From: CALAZP01 sp964410725
Lineage (GTDB): Bacteria > Bacteroidota > Bacteroidia > Chitinophagales > Saprospiraceae
Assembly: GCA_964410725.1 (NCBI GenBank)
Contig: CAYPID010000002.1
Location: 1 to 64,000, forward strand
Reading direction: 5' to 3'
DNA length: 64,000 bases
A program made the translations under genes and the position numbers. Positions within the stretch are counted from its first letter, which is position 1; every line of letters starts with the position of its first letter. This document shows, piece by piece, positions 17,926 through 26,068 of the stretch. The notes under the pieces are model-generated. The model worked only from the letters and a program-made list of their open reading frames with translations. It was not told the DNA's origin and made no database searches.

Positions 17926-20067
17926 CTAATCAGTTTGGACCATTGTTATAAATTCATCTTCTGATAAAATAGTGACACTTCCTAATTCAATCGCCTTTTT
18001 GAGCTTTGAACCAGCCTTCTCTCCGGCCACGAGATAATCCAAGTTTTTACTCACCGCACTGATATTTTTTGCACCTGCCACCTCTGCTTTAATTTGGGCT
18101 TCCTTTCTACTCATTTTAGATAAGGAACCTGTGAACAGGATGGTTTTACCTAAGAAAGGTCCCGAAAGAATAGTTTGCCTTGGGCGATCCTCCTTGGTCT
18201 GAAGCATATTTACCCCTAAGGCCTCCATTTCCTCGATTATCTTTAGATTTTCCTCCTTTTGAAAAAAGGACATCACATTTTGGGCAACAATAGGACCTAC
18301 GTCCTTGATGGCAGTAAATTTTTCTTCGTTCCAGTTTTTCAAATCCATAACATGATCAATTTCCGCTGCAATTAAGATAGCTGCCTTTTGTCCAAGATGA
18401 TGGATACTTAAACTGTGCAATAGTCTGTGTATGGGATTGCTTTTGGCTTTTTCAATAGCCATTTTCAAATTGGATGCCGATTTTTCCCCAAATCCTTCCA
18501 AACTGGCTATTGCTTCGTAATTTAATCGATAGACATCCGCAATATTTCTAATCCAACCCAATTCGTAGAACCGTTCCACTATAGATTTACCCATACCATC
18601 AATATCCATGGCCGTTTTGGAGACATGAAAAATAATTTTCTGTAAATCTTGAGCCCCACACACACAATCAGGACACCTCCAGGCAGCCTCCCCCTCCTCC
18701 CTAATCAATTCAACCAACTGTTCTGAGTCATTAACTGGACAGTATTTCGGAAATTTAATCTTTTGTTCCGTACCCGCTCTTGAATCTTCCATAGCTTTCA
18801 CTACATGAGGAATCACATCTCCCGCTCTTTCTATTAATATCAAATCTCCAATTCTCAAATCTTTTTCGACGATAAAATCCTCATTGTGCAAAGAAATTGA
18901 AGAAATAGTAGCCCCTGCCAAATTTACCGGTTCTACTTTTGCTACTGGAGTAATAGATCCAATTTTTCCAACCTGATAGGTTACAGATAATAATCGAGTG
19001 GTAGCTTGCTTGGCTTTGAATTTAAAAGCAATAGCCCATCTAGGATGGTGGGCGGTAAACCCCGCTCTATCTTGCAAATTTTTATCATTGACCTTAACAA
19101 CCATTCCATCTATCTCAAAAGGATAAGCCTCTCGCCCTTTTTCCCACTTCTTACAAAAGCCAATAACTGCCTCAATATTTGGCCCCACCAAGGCTTCTTC
19201 CTGAGGAACTTTAAACCCTAATCGCTTGAGTAAAGCTAAAGAATCACTGTGCGTTTTTACCAAAGGTATTTCTACCCCCTCTCTATTTTCTGCATAGCCT
19301 ATAGAATACATGAATGCCACCAAACTTCTTTTATCCACCTCTTTGGGGTCCTTCATTCGCAAGCCACCGGTAGCCGTATTGCGGGGATTAGCAAATAAGC
19401 TCAACCCCTCTTCCTGGCGCTCTTTGTTAATTCTCGCAAAATCACTCTTTGCAATCAAAACCTCTCCTCTGACTTCTACCCTATAAGCTCCCACTTCCGA
19501 AAAAGCAGCTTTTAGCGGGATAGACTTGATGACCCTCGCATTGAGCGTAATTTCCTCTCCTTCTTTTCCGTTCCCTCTGGTTGCAGCTCTTGTCAAGTAA
19601 TCATTCTCGTACACCAACACAATGGTACCCCCATCAAATTTAGGTTCGACGGCGTATTCTACCGGAACATTTTCCTCAATTTGCAACAATCTCTTTACTT
19701 GCGCATCAAAGTCTATTAAATCTTCCCTATCATAGGAATTTGCTAAAGATAACATTGGACTCCAGTGCGCCACCGTTGGAAAATCATTAACTAAATCGCT
19801 GGAAACTCGTTGCGTTGGGGAGTCTGTGGTCACCAGTTCTGGGTACTCTTCTTCCAAAGCAACCAATGCCTTATATAAGGTGTCAAATTCAAAATCACTT
19901 ATAAGCGGGTCATTCAGCTGGTAATACCTATACTCGTGAAAAATCAACACCTCTCTTAGCGCATCAGCTTTGTCTCGCGGTAGTAGCCTCTCCAAGTGGT
20001 CAGACTTCATTTGCAACAGTTCTTCTGTTTTTTTCACCAAAAACTGTTGCTTTTCTTTATTGTACAT
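17926..20067 (-). CDS. ligA: NAD-dependent DNA ligase, divergent
   Basis: 713 residues with the complete LigA order: Ia domain (residues 30-75, Tyr-Tyr-Gln-Leu-Asn-Asp-Pro), adenylation domain with Lys143 in Glu-Pro-Lys-Phe-Asp-Gly, OB fold (Ile-Thr-Pro-Val-Ala-Lys-Val-Glu-Pro near 372), zinc finger, HhH repeats and a C-terminal BRCT domain (about 635-705). It seals nicks in DNA using NAD. It departs from the family: the usual Thr-Arg-Gly-Asp-Gly reads Thr-Arg-Gly-Asn-Gly (Asn166), and the zinc finger has Cys443 but Asn446 where the second Cys should be, with Cys465, an extra Cys468 and Cys470. It may be a second, divergent ligase copy. It heads a run with the acyltransferase gene downstream on the opposite side of a short gap. 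Confidence 0.93.
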   Translation of the reverse strand: MYNKEKQQFLVKKTEELLQMKSDHLERLLPRDKADALREVLIFHEYRYYQLNDPLISDFEFDTLYKALVALEEEYPELVTTDSPTQRVSSDLVNDFPTVAHWSPMLSLANSYDREDLIDFDAQVKRLLQIEENVPVEYAVEPKFDGGTIVLVYENDYLTRAATRGNGKEGEEITLNARVIKSIPLKAAFSEVGAYRVEVRGEVLIAKSDFARINKERQEEGLSLFANPRNTATGGLRMKDPKEVDKRSLVAFMYSIGYAENREGVEIPLVKTHSDSLALLKRLGFKVPQEEALVGPNIEAVIGFCKKWEKGREAYPFEIDGMVVKVNDKNLQDRAGFTAHHPRWAIAFKFKAKQATTRLLSVTYQVGKIGSITPVAKVEPVNLAGATISSISLHNEDFIVEKDLRIGDLILIERAGDVIPHVVKAMEDSRAGTEQKIKFPKYCPVNDSEQLVELIREEGEAAWRCPDCVCGAQDLQKIIFHVSKTAMDIDGMGKSIVERFYELGWIRNIADVYRLNYEAIASLEGFGEKSASNLKMAIEKAKSNPIHRLLHSLSIHHLGQKAAILIAAEIDHVMDLKNWNEEKFTAIKDVGPIVAQNVMSFFQKEENLKIIEEMEALGVNMLQTKEDRPRQTILSGPFLGKTILFTGSLSKMSRKEAQIKAEVAGAKNISAVSKNLDYLVAGEKAGSKLKKAIELGSVTILSEDEFITMVQTD

Positions 20068-20078
20068 TATACTTGAAA

Positions 20079-20627
20079 TTAAACGGTCAGGTTAAACATG
20101 GCATTTTTTCCTTGTACCCCCTTAAAGTATCCGTGGATATACTTAAAATCCGCCTCTTGATCATCCGTTGGCCAGAATACCTCTCCAAAATCTACCACCT
20201 TATTTTCATAATCGAATTTGGTCAGCAAAATGGGAATTCCAGCGCCTTTTGCAATGTAATAAAACCCCGTTTTCAATCGCTGAACCGTTTTCCGAGTCCC
20301 TTCAGGGGCAATGGCTATCCTTAATTCTTTACTCCGCTTAAAAATCTCCACCACCGCATCGACAAAATTATTGCTCTTACTTCTGTCCACAGGAATCCCC
20401 CCTAATGCTCTAAAAAGAATCCCTACGGGAAAAACAAACAAACTTGATTTTCCAATGTAACTGATTCTTTCCTTTATGGCAGCACGCACCAACAACCCTA
20501 AAGGGAAGTCCCAATTAGACGTATGGGGAATAACGGCAATAACCATCTGTTGAATACTCGGGGGAATTTCGCCCTCAATCTTCCACCCAATAATTTTCAA
20601 AATCCATTGGCTTAACTTAGCTATCAT
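20079..20627 (-). CDS. Short lysophospholipid acyltransferase-family protein
   Basis: 182 residues, shorter than PlsC (about 240) but containing the two family blocks: His35-x4-Asp40 (Pro-His-Thr-Ser-Asn-Trp-Asp), the catalytic dyad, and Glu108-Gly-Thr-Arg111 in Ala-Pro-Glu-Gly-Thr-Arg-Lys, which binds the glycerol-phosphate. Gly-Gly-Ile-Pro-Val-Asp-Arg (about 75-81) is the third block. The likely role is acyl transfer to a lysophospholipid or related acceptor at the inner membrane; the exact acceptor is uncertain. It lies 4 bases downstream of a lipoprotein gene and 11 bases from ligA, all on the minus strand. Confidence 0.85.
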   Translation of the reverse strand: MIAKLSQWILKIIGWKIEGEIPPSIQQMVIAVIPHTSNWDFPLGLLVRAAIKERISYIGKSSLFVFPVGILFRALGGIPVDRSKSNNFVDAVVEIFKRSKELRIAIAPEGTRKTVQRLKTGFYYIAKGAGIPILLTKFDYENKVVDFGEVFWPTDDQEADFKYIHGYFKGVQGKNAMFNLTV

Positions 20628-20631
20628 AACC

Positions 20632-20964
20632 TTATTCGATTTTTAAAACTACAGAATCCTGTCCCGGCACCACTAAATGGAAGTATTGATCGGCATATTC
20701 TGCATCAATCACAGCCGCTCCCAACTTATTCTTTTGCAGAAAAACTCCTTGATCAAAAGCCCTCTCAGAAGTGGATACATACACCTCCACAAAAAAAGTA
20801 TCCGGTACCAAAATCCAATTTAACTCCACTTGCTGAGTTTCCGGGTTTCGAATCGCTTCGTAATCGATAAACTTAGCAATAGGTTTGGTTGGCTTTTCCT
20901 GCGAATTACAAGAAACAACCAGGAACATTAAGGTCCACAAACAACCTTTGAAAATCGTATTCAT
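20632..20964 (-). CDS. Small lipoprotein of unknown function
   Basis: 110 residues with a lipoprotein signal peptide ending Leu-Val-Val-Ser-Cys (Cys at residue 19) followed by Asn-Ser-Gln-Glu-Lys. The mature part is a small strand-rich domain (Glu-Leu-Asn-Trp-Ile-Leu-Val, Phe-Phe-Val-Glu-Val-Tyr-Val-Ser), ending Val-Val-Leu-Lys-Ile-Glu, and may adopt a fibronectin-like sandwich, which is a guess. It lies between the Rieske oxygenase gene (10 bases) and the acyltransferase gene (4 bases), so they are probably co-transcribed. Confidence 0.7.
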   Translation of the reverse strand: MNTIFKGCLWTLMFLVVSCNSQEKPTKPIAKFIDYEAIRNPETQQVELNWILVPDTFFVEVYVSTSERAFDQGVFLQKNKLGAAVIDAEYADQYFHLVVPGQDSVVLKIE

Positions 20965-20974
20965 ACTGAAAATT

Positions 20975-22066
20975 TTAAGAAAAATTACCCTTTAACCGCT
21001 TGGCCAACAAGGAGTGGAAATGGTGAACACATTTTTCCATAGATGGACTGAACCTCCCTCTGGAATACAACCGCGATTGAACCCCTAATTGCACACTTTC
21101 TACTACATGCTCATCCTCTATCTCCGTTTGCTCCAAACTATTGGCTGAACGATCATACTTGCTGCCTTCAAAATAATAACTTCTAAATCGAACTTTGGTG
21201 GTACTAACTGAAGTGGGTTCCACAATGTTCAAAGAAAGTCCCCATGGATAAAAGTTAAACATCAAGTTGGGAAACAACCAAAAATAATAACCATATACCT
21301 TTTTTCCATAATCAACGTGGTTTTCGGGAAGCTCAAAATAAGGTTCATCCTCGTTCGCAATACCTATTTGAAGATTACAATAAGGAAAACATATATTTTC
21401 GTAAGCGCCAAACTCAATAGCGCCATTCAAAGCAGGGTGAACAAAAGGAATATGCAACCCTTCCAAATAATTGTCACAATACAAAGCCCAATTGGCTTTA
21501 ACCTCAAAATCTAAAGATTCTGACTCTTTAAAAACCAATTGGTCTAAAGGCAACCAACCCACCCTTTCCATTATAGGCCTAACCATATCGATAAAGTCAA
21601 CCTCTGGTGCTAAACTTCCAAAAAGAAGACCCAACCAATTTTCATATTTGACTTTAGGCAAATCATCTTTAGGACCAGGAAAATTAACAGCTCCGTTAAA
21701 TGCTGGCATTCTTTTGAAAGTTCCATCTATATCAAAACATCTACCATGATACCCACAAGTTATAGAGGATTGAACGCCAGATTGTTCTACCAAAATTTTT
21801 CCTCTGTGAGTACAAACATTTGAAAGGCAGTGAATTTGACCTTCTCGATCCACCGTTAAAACCAAGGGCTCGTTCAAAAACCCAGGTAATAAAGTGATGG
21901 GATGTTGGCAAAAAGGGGTATTTAATTCAGAATGATCGGCTAAATAATGCCAACTCTTTCCAAAAATTTCTTCCTTAATTAAGTCAAAAACGTTGGGGTC
22001 TTTATAAAGAGACGAGGGGACTGTAAAGGCTTTTTCAATCTTTTCATCTATGTGCCAATCTTCCAT
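20975..22066 (-). CDS. Rieske non-heme iron oxygenase, alpha-subunit type
   Basis: 363 residues. The Rieske [2Fe-2S] motif is Cys85-x-His87 and Cys104-x2-His107. The mononuclear iron site is recognisable as Asn-Tyr-Leu-Glu-Gly-Leu-His205-x4-His210, with an Asp likely in the Glu-Asp-Glu-His-Val-Val-Glu-Ser-Val-Gln region near the C terminus. This is the layout of ring-hydroxylating dioxygenase alpha subunits and of choline or carnitine monooxygenase-like enzymes. No beta subunit, ferredoxin or reductase gene is next to it, so the substrate is open; monomeric aliphatic or amine oxygenases are as likely as aromatic ones. It is first of the minus-strand group and divergent from the sigma-factor operon. 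Confidence 0.92.
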   Translation of the reverse strand: MEDWHIDEKIEKAFTVPSSLYKDPNVFDLIKEEIFGKSWHYLADHSELNTPFCQHPITLLPGFLNEPLVLTVDREGQIHCLSNVCTHRGKILVEQSGVQSSITCGYHGRCFDIDGTFKRMPAFNGAVNFPGPKDDLPKVKYENWLGLLFGSLAPEVDFIDMVRPIMERVGWLPLDQLVFKESESLDFEVKANWALYCDNYLEGLHIPFVHPALNGAIEFGAYENICFPYCNLQIGIANEDEPYFELPENHVDYGKKVYGYYFWLFPNLMFNFYPWGLSLNIVEPTSVSTTKVRFRSYYFEGSKYDRSANSLEQTEIEDEHVVESVQLGVQSRLYSRGRFSPSMEKCVHHFHSLLAKRLKGNFS

Positions 22067-22129
22067 CTATTCAATATTTTCTTCTGAAATTAAAAAAGTT
22101 TTTTTGATCATTAAACCAATTAGAAATTA

Positions 22130-22690
22130 TTGCATCTAAAATATAAAAGCACATTGAAGGATTCTGATGAACACATTATTGAATTACTGCAATCCAAAAG
22201 TTCCCAGAATAAAGGAATGACTTTACTAATGAATAAATACAGTAAAATATTATACCCTGTAGTGAATGGAATTACTAGAAACCCAACAGATACTTTTGAT
22301 GTCCTTCAGGAAACTTACATAAAGGTGTTTTCAAAAATTAATCACTATTCTGGAGAGGCTTCACTTTTTACCTGGATTTATAAAATAGCTGTTAATGAAG
22401 CATTACAACACCTTCGGAAAAATAAGAAAAAGAAAGATATACAACCCATAGAGGTGGAACTCCATCAGACAGCTTTTGAACCATGCGATTCAGGAGAAAT
22501 GATTATCGATAAACTTAATCAGGCTGTTCAACAACTTCCGGAAAAGCAACAATTGGTTTTTACACTCAGATACTTTAAAGAAATGGATTACAAAACCATG
22601 AGTGAATTACTCCATACCAGCGAGGGAAGCCTCAAAGCTTCTTACCACCATGCCTTAAAAAAAATTGAAAAATCTTTAATCCACCATTAA
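22130..22690 (+). CDS. ECF RNA polymerase sigma factor
   Basis: About 186 residues with both functional regions: sigma region 2 (Leu-Met-Asn-Lys-Tyr-Ser-Lys through Phe-Asp-Val-Leu-Gln-Glu-Thr-Tyr-Ile-Lys-Val-Phe) and region 4 (Leu-Pro-Glu-Lys-Gln-Gln-Leu-Val-Phe-Thr-Leu-Arg-Tyr-Phe then a helix-turn-helix ending Gly-Ser-Leu-Lys-Ala-Ser). The homology to other ECF factors begins before the first ATG (22209), and the frame upstream offers only TTG at 22130 or 22154, so a TTG start is likely. It directs transcription of a stress or envelope regulon, probably including the two genes that follow it. Confidence 0.9.
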   Translation: MHLKYKSTLKDSDEHIIELLQSKSSQNKGMTLLMNKYSKILYPVVNGITRNPTDTFDVLQETYIKVFSKINHYSGEASLFTWIYKIAVNEALQHLRKNKKKKDIQPIEVELHQTAFEPCDSGEMIIDKLNQAVQQLPEKQQLVFTLRYFKEMDYKTMSELLHTSEGSLKASYHHALKKIEKSLIHH

Positions 22691-22691
22691 T

Positions 22692-23162
22692 ATGGAACAT
22701 CGCGATGAATTGAAAGAAATAAGTCCCCTTTTGCACCAATTACACCAAAAAGGATTGCCAAATCAACAACTACCTTCCGATGGGTGGTTTGACGAACTCC
22801 ACCAGCTGGCATTAAATAAGATGGATTCCTCAAAAAAAAGAATGAATATCCAGTATGCCTTTCGAATTGCAGCATTACTAGTAGGTGCCGTCCTGACTAC
22901 CTTTTATTGGAGTCAAAGAGGATTGAGCAATGAAAATTGGGAAGAAAAGTTAATTGCAATAGAAACAGAAGACCTGGCAGCCTATATAGAAAATGACCTA
23001 TCGTTATCTACCATGGATTGGGAAGAAACCTTTTTGGATCAAGACTTACAAACTGAATTATTCAAGACCCTTTCCGAGGAAGAAATGGAGCCATTTTTAT
23101 CCTATTCCTTGATACAAATGAATGAAATAGAATTATATAACACACTAAATTCAAATTTATGA
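22692..23162 (+). CDS. Single-helix membrane protein, candidate anti-sigma factor
   Basis: 156 residues. A helical cytoplasmic part (residues 1-55, His/Gln-rich) precedes one hydrophobic segment (about 57-72: Ala-Phe-Arg-Ile-Ala-Ala-Leu-Leu-Val-Gly-Ala-Val-Leu-Thr). An acidic outer part follows with alternating Glu/Asp and Leu to the end. There is no known zinc anti-sigma motif. Its place 1 base after the sigma gene, with an ATGA overlap with the next gene, suggests it is the membrane anti-sigma partner. That function is inferred from context, since the sequence itself is not recognised. Confidence 0.7.
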   Translation: MEHRDELKEISPLLHQLHQKGLPNQQLPSDGWFDELHQLALNKMDSSKKRMNIQYAFRIAALLVGAVLTTFYWSQRGLSNENWEEKLIAIETEDLAAYIENDLSLSTMDWEETFLDQDLQTELFKTLSEEEMEPFLSYSLIQMNEIELYNTLNSNL

Positions 23163-23629
23163 GACTCCATTCCATCTTAGCACTTTTGCTCTTATTTACA
23201 ATGACTACCATACAAGGTTTTGCACAGAGAGGACCTATGGGACCTAGAGAAAGAATAAAAACTTTGAAAGTTGGTTATTTTACCGATCAGCTCGAATTAG
23301 ATGAATCCACTGCTGCAAAGTTCTGGCCCATCTACAATCAATTCGAAGAAAAAAGAATGTCTCTTCAAAAAGAATTAGCTGATATGAGGCCTGAAGACAC
23401 AGTAACTGACGAAGAAGCTACAGTGATAATTAACAAAGGTTTTGAAATTGAAGAACAGCTCTTATCGGCAAAAAAAGATTTGTCCATATCCCTATCAAAG
23501 GTACTCACTCCTTCTAAATTACTAACCTTTCATCAGGCAGATCGAGATTTTAACATGAGAATGGTTCGAGAGTTTCGGGATAGAAATAGAGGGGGAATGC
23601 AACCTCCCTCCAAGCCCAAGAAGAAATAA
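23159..23629 (+). CDS. Secreted Spy/CpxP-like sensor-type protein
   Basis: 156 residues with a signal peptide ending at Gly-Phe-Ala-Gln (residues 18-21) followed by Arg/Gly-rich Met-Gly-Pro-Arg-Glu-Arg. The mature protein is helical: a helix with Phe-Thr-Asp-Gln-Leu-Glu-Leu-Asp-Glu and Phe-Trp-Pro-Ile-Tyr-Asn-Gln-Phe-Glu, then a long helix with Lys-Asp-Leu-Ser-Ile-Ser-Leu-Ser-Lys-Val-Leu-Thr-Pro, and a basic/Pro-rich tail. This arrangement is seen in Spy/CpxP-like proteins often found downstream of ECF sigma genes in Bacteroidota. It starts in an ATGA overlap with the preceding gene, so the three genes form one operon. A role in sensing envelope stress is inferred. Confidence 0.78.
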   Translation: MRLHSILALLLLFTMTTIQGFAQRGPMGPRERIKTLKVGYFTDQLELDESTAAKFWPIYNQFEEKRMSLQKELADMRPEDTVTDEEATVIINKGFEIEEQLLSAKKDLSISLSKVLTPSKLLTFHQADRDFNMRMVREFRDRNRGGMQPPSKPKKK

Positions 23630-23654
23630 CAATAAAAAAAATGTATTTTTTTTT

Positions 23655-23692
23655 GCCGTCGTATTATACCCTATAATATGACGGCTTTTTTT
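23655..23692 (+). terminator. Rho-independent terminator of the ECF-sigma operon
   Basis: A 14-bp stem (one G-T pair) spans 23655-23668 and 23672-23685, with a CCC loop, followed by seven T residues at 23686-23692. It lies 26 bases after the stop of the Spy-like gene. Upstream of the stem is a T-run rather than an A-run, so it is expected to work only on the plus strand. Confidence 0.9.
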
Positions 23693-23711
23693 ATATCATT
23701 TACATTTTAAT

Positions 23712-23729
23712 AAATCAAGTGCTTGATTT
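23712..23729. repeat. 18-bp palindrome, operator-like
   Basis: A perfect inverted repeat of 8-bp arms (AAATCAAG / CTTGATTT) with a 2-base spacer. It sits 176 bases before the TPR gene in the 275-base gap after the sigma operon. The region also holds a 13-base palindrome centred near 23850 (TTTTGA-G-TCAAAA) and TTTCGA-TTTAGC-TCGAAA at 23870-23887. The rest of the gap is AT-rich with nothing else I can identify. A regulator-binding role is possible, but short AT-rich palindromes also arise by chance. Confidence 0.35.
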
Positions 23730-23904
23730 TAAGCAACTACACAAGTGGTTAATTTTTAATGTTTTATATTTATATATACCACTCCTATCCATTTTACCAC
23801 CGTTCACTACTTTGTTGGATGAGGGTCTCTTAAATGATACTTTTTTTGAGTCAAAATTATTTATCTTGCTTTCGATTTAGCTCGAAAAAAAGTGCTGACA
23901 ATTT

Positions 23905-25302
23905 ATGAACGACCAAAATTACCACACGATTTTCCATTTGGTTTCTGACTATGAAGCCAAATCGAAAGAAGGATCAGCCAATTTTTTGGGAGAAAAAGCT
24001 TTTATTCAACTAATTGAATTTTACAGTCAAGAGGGTCAGTATCACAAGGCGTTGGATGTAATTGAACACGCCATTAACCTCCATAATTTTTCTTCTGACC
24101 TTTATGTGAAAAAAGCTGAATTGCTCCTAGAAATTGGACAAGAACAAGAAGCGTTAACCACTCTTGAAAAAGCAGCTGTTTACGCTCCCTATGAAATAGA
24201 AATTACTTTGCTAAAAATAGAAGCATTAGTTTTTCTTCATGTTTTCCTAGAGGCTGAAATGCTTATCGATTCACTAAAATCTCATCCAGACCAACATGTT
24301 CTAGGTAGGGTTTATTTCTTGGAAGGACTCCTATTTGAACAATCGGGTCAAAATGAGAGAATGTATTATGCCCTTCTTGAGTCCATAAGATGTAATCCTG
24401 AAAACCTAGACGCTATAGAACATTTATGGCTTTGCATAGAATTGGAGAAGAAATACCGAGAAAGTCTTGTTTTTTTTGAGGAACTTCTTACCAAAAATGC
24501 CTATTCAAGTCAAATTTGGTATTACTTAGGGCACTCTCATTCCTACCTAGGCAACTATGAAGCAGCTATAGAAGCTTATGAGTATAGTTTCATCATAGAC
24601 CCTGAGTTTGAAGAAGCTTACAGAGATTGCGGAGAATTGTGCTTTGAAATAAAAAACTACGAAAAGGCCTTTTCCATTTTCAAACAGTTGGATGAAATCA
24701 TCGATACCGATGCTGATATTTTGCTTAGAATGGGCCAATGCCTTCAGGGCTTAGGTAAAATAAAAGAAGCCAAATCTCTATTTTCAAAGACGGTCATTTT
24801 AGATCCACATTGTGATGAAGCCTTTTTTCATTTAGGTGAAGTCAATGCACAATCTGAAAATTGGGAATCTGCAATCAGATATTTTAGAAGAGCTATATAT
24901 CTGGAAGATAGTAGAGAAGAATATTATTCAGCTTTGGGACAGGCTTATGCCCAAACAGGAAAAATAGAAAAGGCTACTTGGGCGTTTGAAAGAGCTACCC
25001 ATTTAGCGCCTGAGGAATTACAATATTGGTTATTATACATCACTTTTTTAATCGATAATAATTTTCTTCAGGAAGCCGTAGAAGTAATTGATATGGCTGA
25101 AGAAGAAAGTGTAGGAGTAGAGTTACTATACGGAAAAGTAGTTTGCTTGCTGCTCTCCGGAAAAAGAAAAGAAGCGCTTTATTGGTTGGGTGAAGCACTC
25201 ATCGAGGATTACGAAGTACACCCATTCCTCTTCCATCTTAATCCAAAACTTCTTGAAGACAGTGAATTGATGAATGTAATAGAAACCTATAAAGAATTGT
25301 AG
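23905..25302 (+). CDS. Tetratricopeptide-repeat protein
   Basis: 465 residues made almost wholly of TPR units, with the 34-residue rhythm visible from about 50 to 440: Ala-Leu-Glu-Glu/Ala-Ile-Glu helices, Ile-Trp-Tyr-Tyr-Leu-Gly, Tyr-Glu-Ala-Ala-Ile-Glu-Ala-Tyr-Glu-Tyr, and Asp-Pro-(His/Glu). Acidic overall, with no signal peptide or membrane segment, so it is probably a cytoplasmic scaffold for protein-protein contacts. The partner is unknown. It is transcribed alone and converges on the glucokinase-like gene. The predicted start is the ATG at 23905. Confidence 0.85.
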   Translation: MNDQNYHTIFHLVSDYEAKSKEGSANFLGEKAFIQLIEFYSQEGQYHKALDVIEHAINLHNFSSDLYVKKAELLLEIGQEQEALTTLEKAAVYAPYEIEITLLKIEALVFLHVFLEAEMLIDSLKSHPDQHVLGRVYFLEGLLFEQSGQNERMYYALLESIRCNPENLDAIEHLWLCIELEKKYRESLVFFEELLTKNAYSSQIWYYLGHSHSYLGNYEAAIEAYEYSFIIDPEFEEAYRDCGELCFEIKNYEKAFSIFKQLDEIIDTDADILLRMGQCLQGLGKIKEAKSLFSKTVILDPHCDEAFFHLGEVNAQSENWESAIRYFRRAIYLEDSREEYYSALGQAYAQTGKIEKATWAFERATHLAPEELQYWLLYITFLIDNNFLQEAVEVIDMAEEESVGVELLYGKVVCLLLSGKRKEALYWLGEALIEDYEVHPFLFHLNPKLLEDSELMNVIETYKEL

Positions 25303-25311
25303 AAAGCGCTA

Positions 25312-26061
25312 TTAATGTAATCCTTTTACTGAAAGTGCAGCACCAATAGTGCCAGCGGCATTCTGCATTTCGGCGGGGACCACTTCTACTCCGTCTACCT
25401 GTAGGAACTTTTTGAATATTTCATACTCCTTACTTACCCCTCCACCCAAGATAATTAGGTCTGGAGAGAAAATTCGGTTAATGTGATTGAGATAAAGAGA
25501 AAACCGCTTTCCCCATTGTTTCCAAGAAAGGTCGAATTTCTTTCTCGCCAAATTGGAGGCGTATTTTTCCGCCTCTTTATCTTTCAAGTAGATATGGCCG
25601 AGTTCAGAATTTGGAATTAATACACCGTTATAAAACATAGCTGATCCCAATCCAGAGCCAATGGTGATAAGAATAACTAGTCCCATTTTACCCTTTCCTG
25701 CGCCAAATTTCATTTCAGCATACCCTGCAGCATCTGCATCGTTGACCAAAGTAACTTGACATCCAGATTTTTCTTCTAAAAGTTCTTTGAAATTAACTCC
25801 TATATTGCTTTCATCAATATTAGCAGCAGAAAGTAAAACTCCATTTTTAACAATGGATGGAAAACCACACCCGATAGGACCCTTCCAATTAGATTGATTT
25901 AATAATTCTACACATGTTTCAGCTATAGCACCGGGTACTGCTGGTTTGGGAGTAAGCAATTTATTTCTTTCGGTAACTAATTCACCCGTTGTTACATTAA
26001 CAATAGCTCCCTTAATTCCGGTTCCTCCTATATCAATTCCAAAAACATTTTCCTCATTCAT
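25312..26061 (-). CDS. ROK-family kinase, polyphosphate-glucokinase-like
   Basis: 249 residues. It has the ATP/phosphate-binding start Gly-Ile-Asp-Ile-Gly-Gly-Thr-Gly-Ile-Lys-Gly, the sugar-site Asn-Asp-Ala-Asp-Ala-Ala-Gly with the catalytic Asp, and Gly-Ser-Gly-Leu-Gly-Ser-Ala followed by Glu-Leu-Gly-His. The ROK zinc motif Cys-x-Cys-Gly-x2-Gly-Cys is absent, and the Leu-Gly-His plus short length point to the PpgK subfamily (polyphosphate or ATP-dependent phosphorylation of glucose). The phosphate donor cannot be settled from sequence. It is 7 bases after the cyclophilin gene on the minus strand, probably the last gene of that operon. Confidence 0.8.
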   Translation of the reverse strand: MNEENVFGIDIGGTGIKGAIVNVTTGELVTERNKLLTPKPAVPGAIAETCVELLNQSNWKGPIGCGFPSIVKNGVLLSAANIDESNIGVNFKELLEEKSGCQVTLVNDADAAGYAEMKFGAGKGKMGLVILITIGSGLGSAMFYNGVLIPNSELGHIYLKDKEAEKYASNLARKKFDLSWKQWGKRFSLYLNHINRIFSPDLIILGGGVSKEYEIFKKFLQVDGVEVVPAEMQNAAGTIGAALSVKGLH

Positions 26062-26068
26062 GTTTTTT

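Noticed and set aside
23630..23904. tRNA or small RNA gene in the longest intergenic gap
   Set aside because: No cloverleaf-like arms or conserved T-loop bases found; the gap holds a terminator and AT-rich palindromes only.
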